From the NCBI GenBank assembly GCA_000181795.3, contig CM012954.1, forward strand, positions 2,910,216 to 2,974,215: a stretch of DNA of 64,000 nucleotides, in the 5' to 3' direction. Source of the stretch: Trichinella spiralis. Its lineage: Eukaryota > Nematoda > Enoplea > Trichinellida > Trichinellidae. Positions within the stretch are counted from its first letter, which is position 1; every line of letters starts with the position of its first letter. The translations under genes and the position numbers were made by a program. This document shows positions 1 through 10,544 of this stretch, piece after piece. The notes under the pieces are model-generated. The model was given only the letters and a program-made list of their open reading frames with translations. It made no database searches and was not told the DNA's origin.

Positions 1-110
1 TCCCCTCCAAATCTATCTCATCCCCTCCAAATCTATCTATCTCTCCTCCCCTCCAAATCCCCTCCTATGCTCATCTCCTCTCCTCTGAACCTATTCATCT
101 CCAAAATGGA
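1..110. repeat. Pyrimidine-rich short tandem repeat
   Basis: The first 110 bases are almost pure C/T with some A. The unit TCCCCTCCAAATCTATCT occurs twice in tandem and then decays into CTCCCCTCCAAATCC and CTCATCTCC variants. It looks like the edge of a satellite-like or simple-sequence tract that probably continues left of the window. No coding potential is visible. Confidence 0.7.
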
Positions 111-880
111 CTTATTTAAAATAACTTACCTGAGTTGCCAATAATTACCTTAGTGCTTTTTCAATTTTTGCGATGAAGTACATCAAGAACTATAAAATTA
201 ACTGGAAAAAAAAATACTTACCTGAAGATCACTCGAAGTTTTCAAACAAAGCAACATGTTCCAAACAGCTTTTAGATTCAGTCCCTAGCTGTTTCGGTTC
301 ATTTGCAACTAAAAAATGCAATTGAAAAAACTTACCTCAAGACTTCCTTGAAGTTTGCAACATGTTTCAAACAGCTTTTGCATTCAGTCCTAAACTGTAT
401 CGATTACTTTTCATCCAATGCAAAACAATTCATCTAAAATTGGTATAACAAAGAACACAAAAAATAAAAAAAATACTTACCTGAAATTAAAACCTAGATG
501 ACCTGATGAGAATAAAATGTACAAAGTGAAAATGAGAAAAAATAAAGGGAAAAGTAAAACAGCGTACAGCATTTCTGACATTTGACAAACAGCAAATGAA
601 CTAAAAGTTTCTAAATACATTATCTAAAACAACCATATAAAACGTAATCCATACGAATGACAGTGCATTTAATTGGAATTTCACATTACTTACCTCTGTT
701 CAGCTTCACCGGTGAAGGTGATGCTAATTTGTATTAAATCTTAAAATTACATATTAAATAAATCATGTAAAAATAAAAAAACTAATTATATATTGCCCTT
801 GCTTCACCGTTAAAAGCGTGCAAACATATCCATCACCAAAATAGTAATTCATGATTAGGAACTAAAAAGCACTAACCAAA
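111..880 (-). other. Non-coding stretch with five strong minus-strand splice-donor motifs and a duplicated unit
   Basis: Read on the minus strand, five GTAAGT-type donor sequences occur in under 600 bp (near 127, 220, 334, 481 and 691). Several are preceded by acceptor-like tracts ending in AG. None of the implied exons stays open in a frame shared with its neighbours. The region could be untranslated exons of a minus-strand gene lying left of the window, or a non-coding transcript. Positions 704-717 hold a perfect 14-bp palindrome, CTTCACCGGTGAAG. I cannot assign a product. Confidence 0.35.
217..403. repeat. Diverged direct repeat, two copies of about 75 bp
   Basis: Copy one lies at about 217-296 and copy two at about 331-403. 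Both begin CTTACCT (a minus-strand splice donor) and share blocks such as CAACATGTT, CAAACAGCTTTT and ATTCAGTCC in the same order. They differ by point changes and small indels. The arrangement looks like duplication of an exon together with its donor site. Confidence 0.65.
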
Positions 881-3570
881 CATTTTTGCTTGAATACAAA
901 AATCATTATCATGCAGCGCTATCCGTCTTAAATTACTTTTTATATGCCCTTTTCACATTCATTGGTCTATGTGATCATATTTATACAAGTGAAGCACGAA
1001 ATGTTGAACACAATAACAATATAGTATTGCTTACTTATTTCCATCAATCGGTTAAGTACATAGGGAATGATAACTGGTCGCTGCCTTTTGAAACACTGTA
1101 AGAACTTATAGACTATGTGAATACAATAAATGTCCTTGTATGGAACTGTAATGGATGCCTTTCTTGCTTATCTGACATCTAAAAAAATTAAAAACATCTT
1201 TAATATGTTATCTTAAAATCATTCCATTTACCATTTAATTTCCATTACACGTATTTGTAGCATTTTTTAAATTGACGTGAATATTGAAGGTGAAGTCATC
1301 TAAAAACAGAAAACAACTGTTTCATAATATATAATAATAACAAAGGAAAACATTAGTTTCCATTCACCATACATGTGAAGTCATGCAAACAGCATGCATA
1401 AAATACATGGACCACATTATCCATATGTAACTTACATCTTTCATAATGACAGTTGATATTAAAGAGTAGAATCATAGTTGAGCACGTGCACGCTTCCATG
1501 ACGATGCAATGAATGAAGTATTCTGAAAAGTTGTACAATAATAAGTAAATTATGCAAAAGGAGGAAACTTTGCCCACGGTAAAACAACCTAATTTTCCGT
1601 CAATAATAGCTTAAAAGCATAAATATAATGATTTAATTAAATGACTGAAGTTATTACGGTATTGAATCAAATGCAATAATACACTGTAAACACGGACATA
1701 AAAGTGTAAAATAAATGTAAAAACTGAATACTGTCGAGTGATGAAAAACGAGATTCAGCGATTACATAACTTAGCGTAATAATTAACTGAGGACGTTATC
1801 TGACGTTACTGCTATTTATTTCAGTCAAGTGAACAAGTGCCTTGCTACTGATAAGGCCAGTTTCAGAAAAAGGTTAATTTCCATATTAGTTTTGGTCGAA
1901 CAGTGCCAAGTGAACGTTGCATGTTTAATACGCAACTGCACTAAAACTGAACACAAAATTAAGTATTGCGGATAAATACTTAGCCATCGCATTTCAACAT
2001 TGTACCATAAAATTTCAATTTAAAATATCCATCAATCTCAAATAGTAAAACAACTTTAAAATATAATATTTGCAATATACTTCTCTAATTAGTAGATATT
2101 TAGAATGGTGAACAATTTATACGTAAAATTTCAAAAATTTTATACACGGAATTACCAATTCACAGAACTACACTGTATTAGCAGGTGTATTTTTAAATAG
2201 TAACGAAGCAACTCAAAAAATTCGACTCACCAATATACATGAATTCTCATGCTTGGGTTGCTTTATTCAATTACTTAAATTTCAACGAAGAGATTACAAT
2301 AAATACAAAATAAAGTGTCTTCTAGTAATGCGGCTAGCTTTCCATTGTAAACGCCAATATTCAGTTGCTGCGCACAATTGTCACAGAATTAATCGAAATG
2401 AAGCACAAAAGCAAACAAATAGTTCTTGCACATAAATTTGCATTTTGCTCCTTTCTACCAATTATCATTAGAATGGCCATTTTGAAATTGAATTTAAATT
2501 GCATGATCCTGAGGAAGTGTTTACACAAAATGCAAGCCAGCACAGCAAACTCTACGCACATTACTAATTTATAGCAGTTATTTTCCTACAATTCAACCTG
2601 CAAATTCATCTGAATTTTAAAATCATCATAGCATATCATGCAGAATGATAATTTAAAACATTTATTTTTCTTACATGCTTTCAATTTCCATTCGATAACT
2701 TTCTGTGATAATAAAATTATGATTCTATTCATATCCATAACATGCATTAGTAGTATGAATCTGGAAATCGCTTAAATCTTAAAGGTAACTTGCACTGGGT
2801 AAGTTATGAAAAGACATATTAAAAGTGTATAATTTGCTGTTTGATTACAGTTTGCAAATGTCTAAAGGTGCATCTAAAACTATATAATGAAAAAAGAAGG
2901 CAATCGGTGTATTCCAACCAGTATATCAGTAAATTCGTGCGAATAGCAAGCAAATTTCCCAGGTTATGAAAGCGCAGATGGCAATTACAGATAACACAAC
3001 ATGGCATACTATTCAATCAAAAATGATAATTAAAGGAGAGAACTGAAATTCACCGCCTGCCGTCAAAAAAATACTCTAAATTACTGACCATGAAAACTGA
3101 AAATCAGTAAAGGAGTAGTAAATCAATTATGGTAATAGCAAGCAAAGTACGTTGCTTTGGGGTGAATAACCTTGTTTTCAATTAGTAATAACGTATAAAT
3201 GTCATTAAGCAGTACTGCTTTTCGTGATAGATTTTTACATTAAAGTGACAATGTAATTCTTAAAAGATCTTCCAAAATCTTACAGTACAACTATTCAAAC
3301 CACATACATTGTAACATACAATAAAACAGTTATTTAATTCTAGAATAACAAAAAACAAGTTAATTAAAAGCCGAACAGTAACAAATAAAATAAAATTTAC
3401 TTGAAAGGGATAAATTACAAATACATTCTGACCAATAACAGAGCAGAAAAATCTTTCCCGTGAAATTTAGAGTTCACGACAATCCATAGCATTAGAAAAA
3501 GCTTTTTTAGTGGGAGAAGAAAAGAACAAACAGATCAACTAACCTACACGTCAAGCGTATTCGTAAAAAT
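881..3570. other. No recognisable gene
   Basis: AT-rich sequence with only short open frames of 60-75 codons on both strands. These show no family resemblance, no consistent splice continuation and no codon bias. Nothing beyond scattered A/T runs was seen. Confidence 0.5.
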
Positions 3571-3587
3571 CCATGTTTGATCTTATT

Positions 3588-3695
3588 CTACATCTTCCAT
3601 TTCATTTCTTGACCGATTGTAACATCGACAACAATATCAGCAAGCTGTCGCCAGTGTTCATATGCAGAGCCTACCTTATATTTGTTCGACATCAT
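3588..3695 (-). CDS. Possible 35-residue ORF or terminal exon
   Basis: The minus strand encodes a 35-residue open frame beginning with two methionines and ending in WKM before TAG. Its middle (YEHWRQLADIVVDVTIGQEM) has a mixed, protein-like composition unlike the low-complexity frames around it. A plausible intron sits just upstream: a GTAAGT donor near 3740 and an acceptor AG near 3678. The segment from the VGS residues onward could therefore instead be the last exon of a spliced gene. I do not recognise the protein. Confidence 0.25.
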   Translation of the reverse strand: MMSNKYKVGSAYEHWRQLADIVVDVTIGQEMKWKM

Positions 3696-3699
3696 TTAT

Positions 3700-4185
3700 G
3701 TAAATATTTCATCCTATTCCAAGAACAAAATACGGACTTACCAAAACCAAACAGCAAACACCAGTAATATTAGCCAGTATAACTATGCATCAGTAATGAC
3801 TGCAACACTTGAGATATTGAAAAGAAAAGTACATCAACAAATTCATTCTAAAAAATTTTCACCCTTATTAACAGTATGAATTTTTATAATTCTGAAAGTA
3901 AAAAAAGATTTTTACATTCAAACGCAACAGTTGAAATTATTTTCAATTCCGCTTATTTCGAACGTAAGTCATGGTTTACTATATTTGTACTTAATTATCT
4001 TTTATTCAACAGTAATTCCAAATTCTCTGATTAGTAAATGGAAGTTCAGCAATACGTAATTACTGACGTATATTCAAGTGTAAAATAAATTGTAACTGAA
4101 AATGTAAGTGATTTGTAATTAATCCATACTGTTATAGCATTGACATTATGTGTATAGTATTGTATAGTCTTCCCTCGGACAAAAT
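3700..4185. other. Upstream region of the Rab gene
   Basis: AT-rich, with no convincing ORF. A pyrimidine-rich stretch (TTCTTTCGTCAG, ending near 4205) lies about 20 bp before the Rab ATG and resembles a 3' splice site. It could be a trans-splice acceptor or the end of a 5'-UTR intron. Confidence 0.35.
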
Positions 4186-4226
4186 ACATTCGCGTTCTTT
4201 CGTCAGCGGTTCAGTTCAGTGCAAGA

Positions 4227-5030
4227 ATGTTGCAAGAACCTGAAGATTCATTTGATTACTTGTTCAAAATTGTGCTCATAGGCGACATGGGAATTGGAAA
4301 AACTTGTGTAGTACAGCGATTCAAAAACGGCACATTTCTCGAACGACAGGGTTCCACTATTGGTGTTGACTTTACAATGAAAACTTTAATTGTAGATGGA
4401 AAACGCGTCAAGGTAAATGGTCAACTAGTTATATTTGTTTGTTTGAAAAACAGTTTTAGCTACAAGTTTGGGATACTGGAGGCCAAGAACGTTTTCGAAC
4501 CATTACCCAAAGTTATTATAGAAGTGCAAATGGTATCATAATTTGCTACGATGTAACTTGCCGTAAATCTTTTAAAAATGTTCGGCGTTGGTTAGACGAT
4601 GTTCTGAAATTTGCCGCTCCTAATGTAGTCAAACTACTAGTTGGTATGTTCATTTGTGTATTTTAGATTAATACATGTGACCAAAAGTTTTACATTTTAT
4701 TCAAACTTTATTCCTGTTTTGTTCTATTTTCCATTTGAGAATGTAAATTTGAACAACTTTTAAGCAACGAAGATTGATTTGGAAAATGACCGTCTAGTTT
4801 CTACTGAAGAAGGAGAAGCACTTGCTCAGGCGGAGCAGATGAACTTCATCGAAACGTCAGCTAAAGAAAACTTGAATGTTGACCAAGCTTTCGAAAATTT
4901 GGCAAAAGACTTGAAAGCTCATTATTCCGTCACTACACCGTTGGATGATTACGTTAGCTCCTCAGATCGAATATGTCTCGATTCAAGGACGACGCCAGTA
5001 CGAGGGCGCATCTTATCTTGCTGTTTTTAA
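4227..5030 (+). CDS. Rab family small GTPase, Rab43/Rab19-like
   Basis: Three exons (4227-4412, 4460-4643, 4765-5030) join into a 211-residue protein. The P-loop is GDMGIGKT, switch I has [10 protein letters not shown], and the G3 box is [18 protein letters not shown], typical of the Rab19/30/43 group. The SAK-type G5 box appears as ETSAKEN. The C terminus ends in CCF, giving two cysteines for geranylgeranylation. Two boxes deviate: the usual DTAGQE is DTGGQE, and the NKxD box reads TKID across the exon 2/3 junction. Rabs of this group act in Golgi and retrograde vesicle traffic on membranes. CENP-X follows 248 bp downstream on the same strand. Subfamily is inferred from motif resemblance. 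Confidence 0.9.
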
Positions 5031-5278
5031 ATATACTTAAATTACTAATGAAATAATTATTTCATGTGTCTCTACTTAGAATTTTACTTACGTGTAGATT
5101 GCGTACTTGGGTGCTGACCATTAAGCCTGCTCTACCTGTGCTATCTTTGTTAGCTGTAACCAAACTCCATTAGCAAGTAAATGGTGAAATGATGAATGAA
5201 TTTTCATTGATGATTTTACATGCTTCATTTGCATTTTCGAGATTTTGTTCTTTTTATCAAATGTCATTGTCAGTTTAA

Positions 5279-5521
5279 ATGCCTAATCGTAGGATGCCTA
5301 ATGAGAAAATTCAGAAACTCATAGCAGCAGCTTTCGTCACGAAATTGGAACGCAAGAAGTGTCCAAATAAAGAAACTAGTCTAATGGTTACCAAACTGTT
5401 CAAGATATTTCTTCGAGAAGCATGCCTACGAGCCGCTCAACAAGCAAGTTTAGAAAACAGTGACATTATCACTAGTGAACATTTGGCAAAAATTTTGCCA
5501 CAACTTTTACTTGACTTCTGA
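5279..5521 (+). CDS. CENPX: CENP-X / MHF2 histone-fold protein
   Basis: Single-exon 80-residue protein ending LPQLLLDF, the characteristic C terminus of CENP-X (also called MHF2 or STRA13). The central helix (KLFKIFLREACLRAAQQA) and the ITSEHLAKILPQLLLDF segment fit a small histone fold. In the family, CENP-X pairs with CENP-S; the dimer joins the CENP-T-W complex at kinetochores and the FANCM anchor complex in DNA repair. Length matches the family. A pyrimidine-rich sequence ending CAG lies only 5 bp before the ATG, so the mRNA may be made by trans-splicing, possibly from a transcript shared with the upstream Rab gene. The partner CENP-S was not seen here. Confidence 0.85.
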   Translation: MPNRRMPNEKIQKLIAAAFVTKLERKKCPNKETSLMVTKLFKIFLREACLRAAQQASLENSDIITSEHLAKILPQLLLDF

Positions 5522-5539
5522 ACAGTGCGTTTTAATCAT

Positions 5540-6315
5540 TGGCTGATTGTGTGTATTTAAATGATGAATGAATGCATGTGGCGTAAAAACAATACACTTA
5601 AATGTGAATGTTCAAGATGATTTACCAGTCTCTTGGAAGATCTAAATCTTCTGACTCGCTGTGCACATATATATTTGATAAAAAAGCAGTTACAGAATAA
5701 AATGATGATTTTTAGAGTTTTCTGCACGTGAAAATGATTACTTGCTCATCGCGTCCGTAATAAAGTAAAACATGTTTACAAATTATAAAAGATAATCAAG
5801 TAGCATTTCGACACTTATAAAATCACAAGGATTCGACAACATTTCTACCTTGACAACTCTATGTTTTTAATGAAATAAATGTTTAAAAGAAAAAAAAACA
5901 ATCATACCTGACTGGTGACTGAAATACATTTAAATGTTGTACTGACTGGTAGTACTTTTTTGAATTTCTTGCTTTTCAGTAGTTCAAATGCGAGTAAGCT
6001 TTGAGTCGTCATTTTGACATCGCTACAACAATCAAAACATGCAACGTTGTTTATTTATGTGGAATTTCATTTTTCAGCATTAGCATCTTTAGTTTATTTA
6101 TTTTTGCAAAAACTGTGATATTTGCTTAGTATATAAAAGAAGTGAACAATTCTTCTATTAACTTACATCGTTTTACTAACAACAGTAGACAGTGTACACT
6201 TCCACTTGTACATTTTCACGTAGCGTGATGTTTGAAATCCAATAAACATTCACACTTGTAAATCGATTATATATGCACATATGCAGTTATTAAAAAAGTT
6301 GTACTCTAATTTCCA
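5540..6315. other. Intergenic region between convergent genes
   Basis: AT-rich sequence between the ends of CENP-X (+) and Bud32 (-). It contains AATAAA-like signals (for example around 5695 and 5873), consistent with 3' ends. No gene was recognised. Confidence 0.45.
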
Positions 6316-6319
6316 AGTG

Positions 6320-7033
6320 TCAGTCTACGATGAGCCTTTTCCGACCGCGCAATCGTACTTGCTCCAACTGAGCAAGCACTTCAGAGCCTAGTTTTCCGTA
6401 GAATTTAGCATATGAGCCAAGTATTGTCCGGTAGAAAGATTCGGCGTTCGGATGCGTGCTCATGAATGCTTTTTCCAAAACAAGCAAATCCACCGCCTTG
6501 TCTTCAACCATCGAACTGACAAAGCTCAATCCAAAATCGATCAGTACAACGTGCCGGCAATTATCCGGCGACAGTGGCTGTTTCACAAGCAAATTTGACG
6601 TGGTCAAGTCGCCATGGATTATACCGTTCATGTGCATCTTTGCCAACACCTGACCAATTGTCGAAGCCAAATTGTCGACCAAGCCAACAGCACCAACTTC
6701 ACGCATGCTGTCGAGCAAATTTTTCAAAGTAGTTGCATCTTCAATTGCACCAAAAACGATCAAATTCTGCTTACTGTCGACAAAGTATATCGGAGGCACT
6801 GGAATGCCCAATTTTCGACAATGCATCAAGCCACGTATCTCGGCTCGCATGCGTTCCTTGGTCAACAATTCATCCAAAGCAACATGTCGATATTTCTTTC
6901 TGAATCGCTCTTTTATAACAGCTGGCCTGCCATAAAAATTGGCCTTAAATATACGCGCTTCGGCTCCTTGGGCAATCAGCGTCACCGTTGAATCAGAAAA
7001 TGCAATTTTCTTCTCTGAACTGCAACTTCCCAT
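6320..7033 (-). CDS. TP53RK: Bud32/PRPK (TP53RK) KEOPS-complex kinase
   Basis: Single-exon 237-residue protein. It has the compact Bud32 kinase layout: a glycine-poor nucleotide loop (IAQGAEARIF), a catalytic loop HGDLTTSN, the metal-binding IDFGLS motif, the family signature EDKAVDLLVLEKAF, and the C-terminal VRLRGRKR tail. Bud32 is the ATPase/kinase subunit of the KEOPS/EKC complex that makes N6-threonylcarbamoyladenosine on tRNA. Length matches the family. Unusually, the protein starts MGSCSSEKK, which resembles an N-myristoylation plus palmitoylation signal. It lies 213 bp downstream of the F-box/WD40 gene on the same strand. Confidence 0.95.
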   Translation of the reverse strand: MGSCSSEKKIAFSDSTVTLIAQGAEARIFKANFYGRPAVIKERFRKKYRHVALDELLTKERMRAEIRGLMHCRKLGIPVPPIYFVDSKQNLIVFGAIEDATTLKNLLDSMREVGAVGLVDNLASTIGQVLAKMHMNGIIHGDLTTSNLLVKQPLSPDNCRHVVLIDFGLSFVSSMVEDKAVDLLVLEKAFMSTHPNAESFYRTILGSYAKFYGKLGSEVLAQLEQVRLRGRKRLIVD

Positions 7034-7204
7034 TGTGCTTTAAAAAACAAATAAACAAAAAGTACAAAGCTAATCAGTGAGAATTAACAAAAAATGTAAC
7101 AGGCTACATAAGAAACCTTTCAAAAATACATCAAGCAAATCAAACATCAGCGATAAGAAAATAAATATCATTTTATTGCAACAAGTTACTATAACATATT
7201 ACCA

Positions 7205-7241
7205 AACAGAGAGAGAGAGAGAGAAAGAGACAGAGAGCACA
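7205..7241. repeat. GA-rich microsatellite / minus-strand polypyrimidine tract
   Basis: A run of GA repeats (AGAGAGAGAGAGAGAAAGAG and variants). On the minus strand it is a CT tract between the F-box/WD40 stop codon and the Bud32 start, so it could also serve as a pyrimidine tract for processing between two same-strand genes. Confidence 0.7.
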
Positions 7242-7246
7242 AAAAA

Positions 7247-9598
7247 TCAGCATATGCTGAAATCCCACAGCTTAACACATGTGTCGTAGGAACCAGAAAC
7301 TATGCGGAAATCGTTGAAGCTCAAGCAAGTCACACCGTCCGTGTGACTGTGTAGTGTGCAAATTCGTTCGCCCGTATTCAAATTCCATACCTATAATTGA
7401 TGACAACAAAATTAATAAAAATTCTAAACACGACAAGCATGAGCTTCGAAAACTTTGCCAAACCAAGCATTCCTTACTTTCAATGTTTTGTCATCTGCAC
7501 CGCTGACAAACCGCCACCTGTCAGCTTGTAGGCAACGTACAACGCCAGTATGCCCTTCGTTTTCTTTCCAATTTATCGTTCGGAAACATCGACCCGTTCG
7601 TACATCCCAAACTTTTATTGTACAGTCAAAAGAAGCGGATACAATCTGCGTCTCGTTGAACTGCAAACAAGTGACCGCTTTGGCATGCACATTGTGCAGA
7701 ATCATCCCGGCTATCTGAGTTCTCAAATCCCAAATCTGATAAATAAATTTAAAAAAAAAGAAAACACATCAAATCAACAGATATAAAATCCCCAACCAAG
7801 ATGGTATTGTTTTACTCGAATTGATCTATCCGAAGAGCCAGATATCAATTTCCGCCTATCAAATTGCAAACATAGTACTTCGCCCTCATGGCCGCTATAA
7901 TTACAACCACCAATACTTAGCTATATATATATACATTTTTTATTCATATATATAATTTCGAACAATTATTCCTTTACCTAAATGTGGCACTCTGCTGACC
8001 TGTTTTCAGATCCCAAGTTCTGAGAGTCTTGTCATAGGAGCCACTGATAATTTTCTCATCGTCCATCTGCATGAAACAGTTACATATTTTACAAAATCAT
8101 ATATAAATCAGTAAAACCTGCAGACATCGAACGGCATCGGTGTGCCCAATCATGGTAGACCGACAGGCAATGCTACTCCAATGTTCATTACTTGACAAAT
8201 CCCAAACCTAAATAAGCAATTTTTTACTTCAATACATATCATGGCTTCAATTTTACTTTGAGTGTATGATCATTGGATCCAGATGCTAATCGTGAACCAT
8301 TCAACTGCAAGCATCGGACAGTACCAGAATGACCAAGTAATGTCATAACAGCCAATGGGTTATTGGTTCTTATGTCCCACAACTTAAATTATGAATTCAA
8401 TTGTTACATTTGTATTAAAACTTTTAACATACTTTGATCGACTTGTCCGATGATCCACTAACAATTCTATTTTCATCAAATTGGACACAGGATATTCCTT
8501 TAATTTCATAATTCATAACAATAAAAATTAAAACTAATTAAACATAATATTACAACCTGTAAATAAATATGAAAAAATTCTATTATTTTGTGCAGAAACT
8601 GAGAAAATATTTTCAAACTACTTGCCTGCTGAATGCCCATAAAATGTACGCACTACACAACGTGCTTTCATCCAGTTACGTCGAAGACGATAACGCTCCA
8701 AAAATATTCCTTTCCACTTAAAGAGAGAAGATATTTAAAAAAAACATTAATGCAAAAAATATGCACAAATCACACCTCAACTCTTCCTTCGCCAATACAA
8801 TATCGGCTGGTAAGCTTCTGTTCCAGCTCAGTTGATGCAAGCCGATAATTTGAATTAAACAGACACATTGACTTCCATCCTTGATATTCTACAAATCTGT
8901 TCCATAATTTCGAAACGAGCGCACAACTAGCAACATCAACTGAAAAACGTATTCTTCTTTCTCTTTCAAAGCATCAGTTAATTAATTCAATTGTACTGCC
9001 TTACTTGGTTCCAAAAAAGAAAATATATGCATGAGAATATTGGATGGAAACAGTTCAAACGGATCGACAGCATTTTCTGAAAAATAATTATGTGAACTGG
9101 ATTCCATGAAATCAGCTACTGGCTTCAACTGTTCAGGACCACAGTATAACTAAATGTCGACTTGGTAATTTTTAACGCTAACAATTAGTATGCAAATCGA
9201 CGATAAGCATACTGCAAAACTTTTGCGATCTAATTTTCAAAAGTAGTTCACTTAATGCTTACTAAAATATTGGAAACTACAATGTTCTTTTCATCATCGG
9301 TAAAATGGGCCATCCACTCGCATAATTTCTAAAAAGTTTACAGTGATTAGGAAAAGAAACCGTTGATTGTTCAGTTATGATTAATTTGACAAATGCTTCT
9401 ATAAGCATAAGAAATTAAACACCTATTTACCTCAAGCTTGTCGCTGAATGAAAGAAAACAAGTCGACGAAGCATGAGCATTACTATTCTGACTTCCATTG
9501 TGGGCAGCAGCATTGCTCGATTTCAATTCAGAATCATTTTCGCTACCATTTCCTAATCCTTCCATGTCAGAAACAGTTTCTTCGGGAAATCGTTCCAT
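7247..9598 (-). CDS. F-box/WD40-repeat protein, SCF substrate receptor
   Basis: Twelve exons (9598-9431, 9328-9263, 9149-9005, 8939-8776, 8716-8626, 8497-8433, 8382-8257, 8207-8118, 8066-7978, 7894-7816, 7735-7478, 7390-7247) join in frame to 494 residues. The N terminus is acidic and Ser/Asn-rich. An F-box follows (ELFPSNILMHIFSFLEP... ALVSKLWNRFV), and then seven WD repeats with GH...VRCLQ and SGSSDKSIKLWD-type blades. This is the architecture of SCF ubiquitin-ligase substrate receptors such as FBXW1/7/11, but I cannot assign an ortholog. Intron 5 has a GC donor (GCAG|GCAAGT); using it is required to keep the first WD repeat in frame. Confidence 0.9.
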
Positions 9599-10544
9599 TT
9601 TTTATATCATTTGGCAAAATGAGCACAAACAGCAAGCAGTCCTGCAGCTGAAACAAGATGGTCTGTAAAATTGTATCTTGTTCATTGTTAAACGGCAATT
9701 TTGATTATTCGTATTCGATAAGTTCACGTGCTAAAGAAATCTTTAATTATCCTTCTAATAAGCAATTTATGAAGGCAAAACGGCTTCGTTTTTATGCGCA
9801 CATTTACCTCTGTCGTTAAAATTCACGCTTACAATTGATAAAAGTTCGTCAAAGATTTTCTTAACTACGACGACTACAACGATTGATTTTTTAAGCTACA
9901 TTATATTTCTAAAATATTAAAAATTAGACGATGACTGTTGAATTCATTTTCAAATGAAATACACAAAAAGTGTATTGTGCTATACAGTCAATTATACTGT
10001 AATAATCAAGTTAGATGAATTTTTATATGCTAAATATTTAAATATGAAAAGTAAAAATAAAAACATTTTACTTTCGACATTAAAAATTATCTATTACAAT
10101 TACAAATTAATTAAGCTATATTTCTGTTAAATAGTTTATTCACCTACATTTAATATTGCCGTTTTTGTGATAAACAATTAATTTTTACTAAGAATTAAGT
10201 TCGCATAAAAAATTTTAGTTAATAAGACTTACACTATATTTAACATAAGTTTCTCAACATTTGAGAAAAAAATTTTTAGTCTTTTTTAACAATTTTTTTT
10301 GCTTTGCAAAATTCTTTTTTCAACTGCAGATAAAAATACGCCCTATTTCAAATTATCAGTATCTGATTAATTACTAATAATTGATGAAATTACTTAATTA
10401 GTTAAACAACAATTACTACATGCAAATCAGTGCATGAGTTAGGCAGTATTTTACAGCCAGTAGAAGACTTTAACCTGAAGATCCTGATAATTACAGTTGT
10501 TACAAAAAACAGTGTAGCTGCTTCACTGAAGTGCAGTGCAAGAG
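9599..10544. other. Divergent promoter region
   Basis: Lies between the F-box/WD40 gene (-) and the gephyrin-like gene (+). It is strongly AT-rich with A and T runs and no coding potential. It presumably carries both promoters; no specific element was recognised. Confidence 0.45.
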
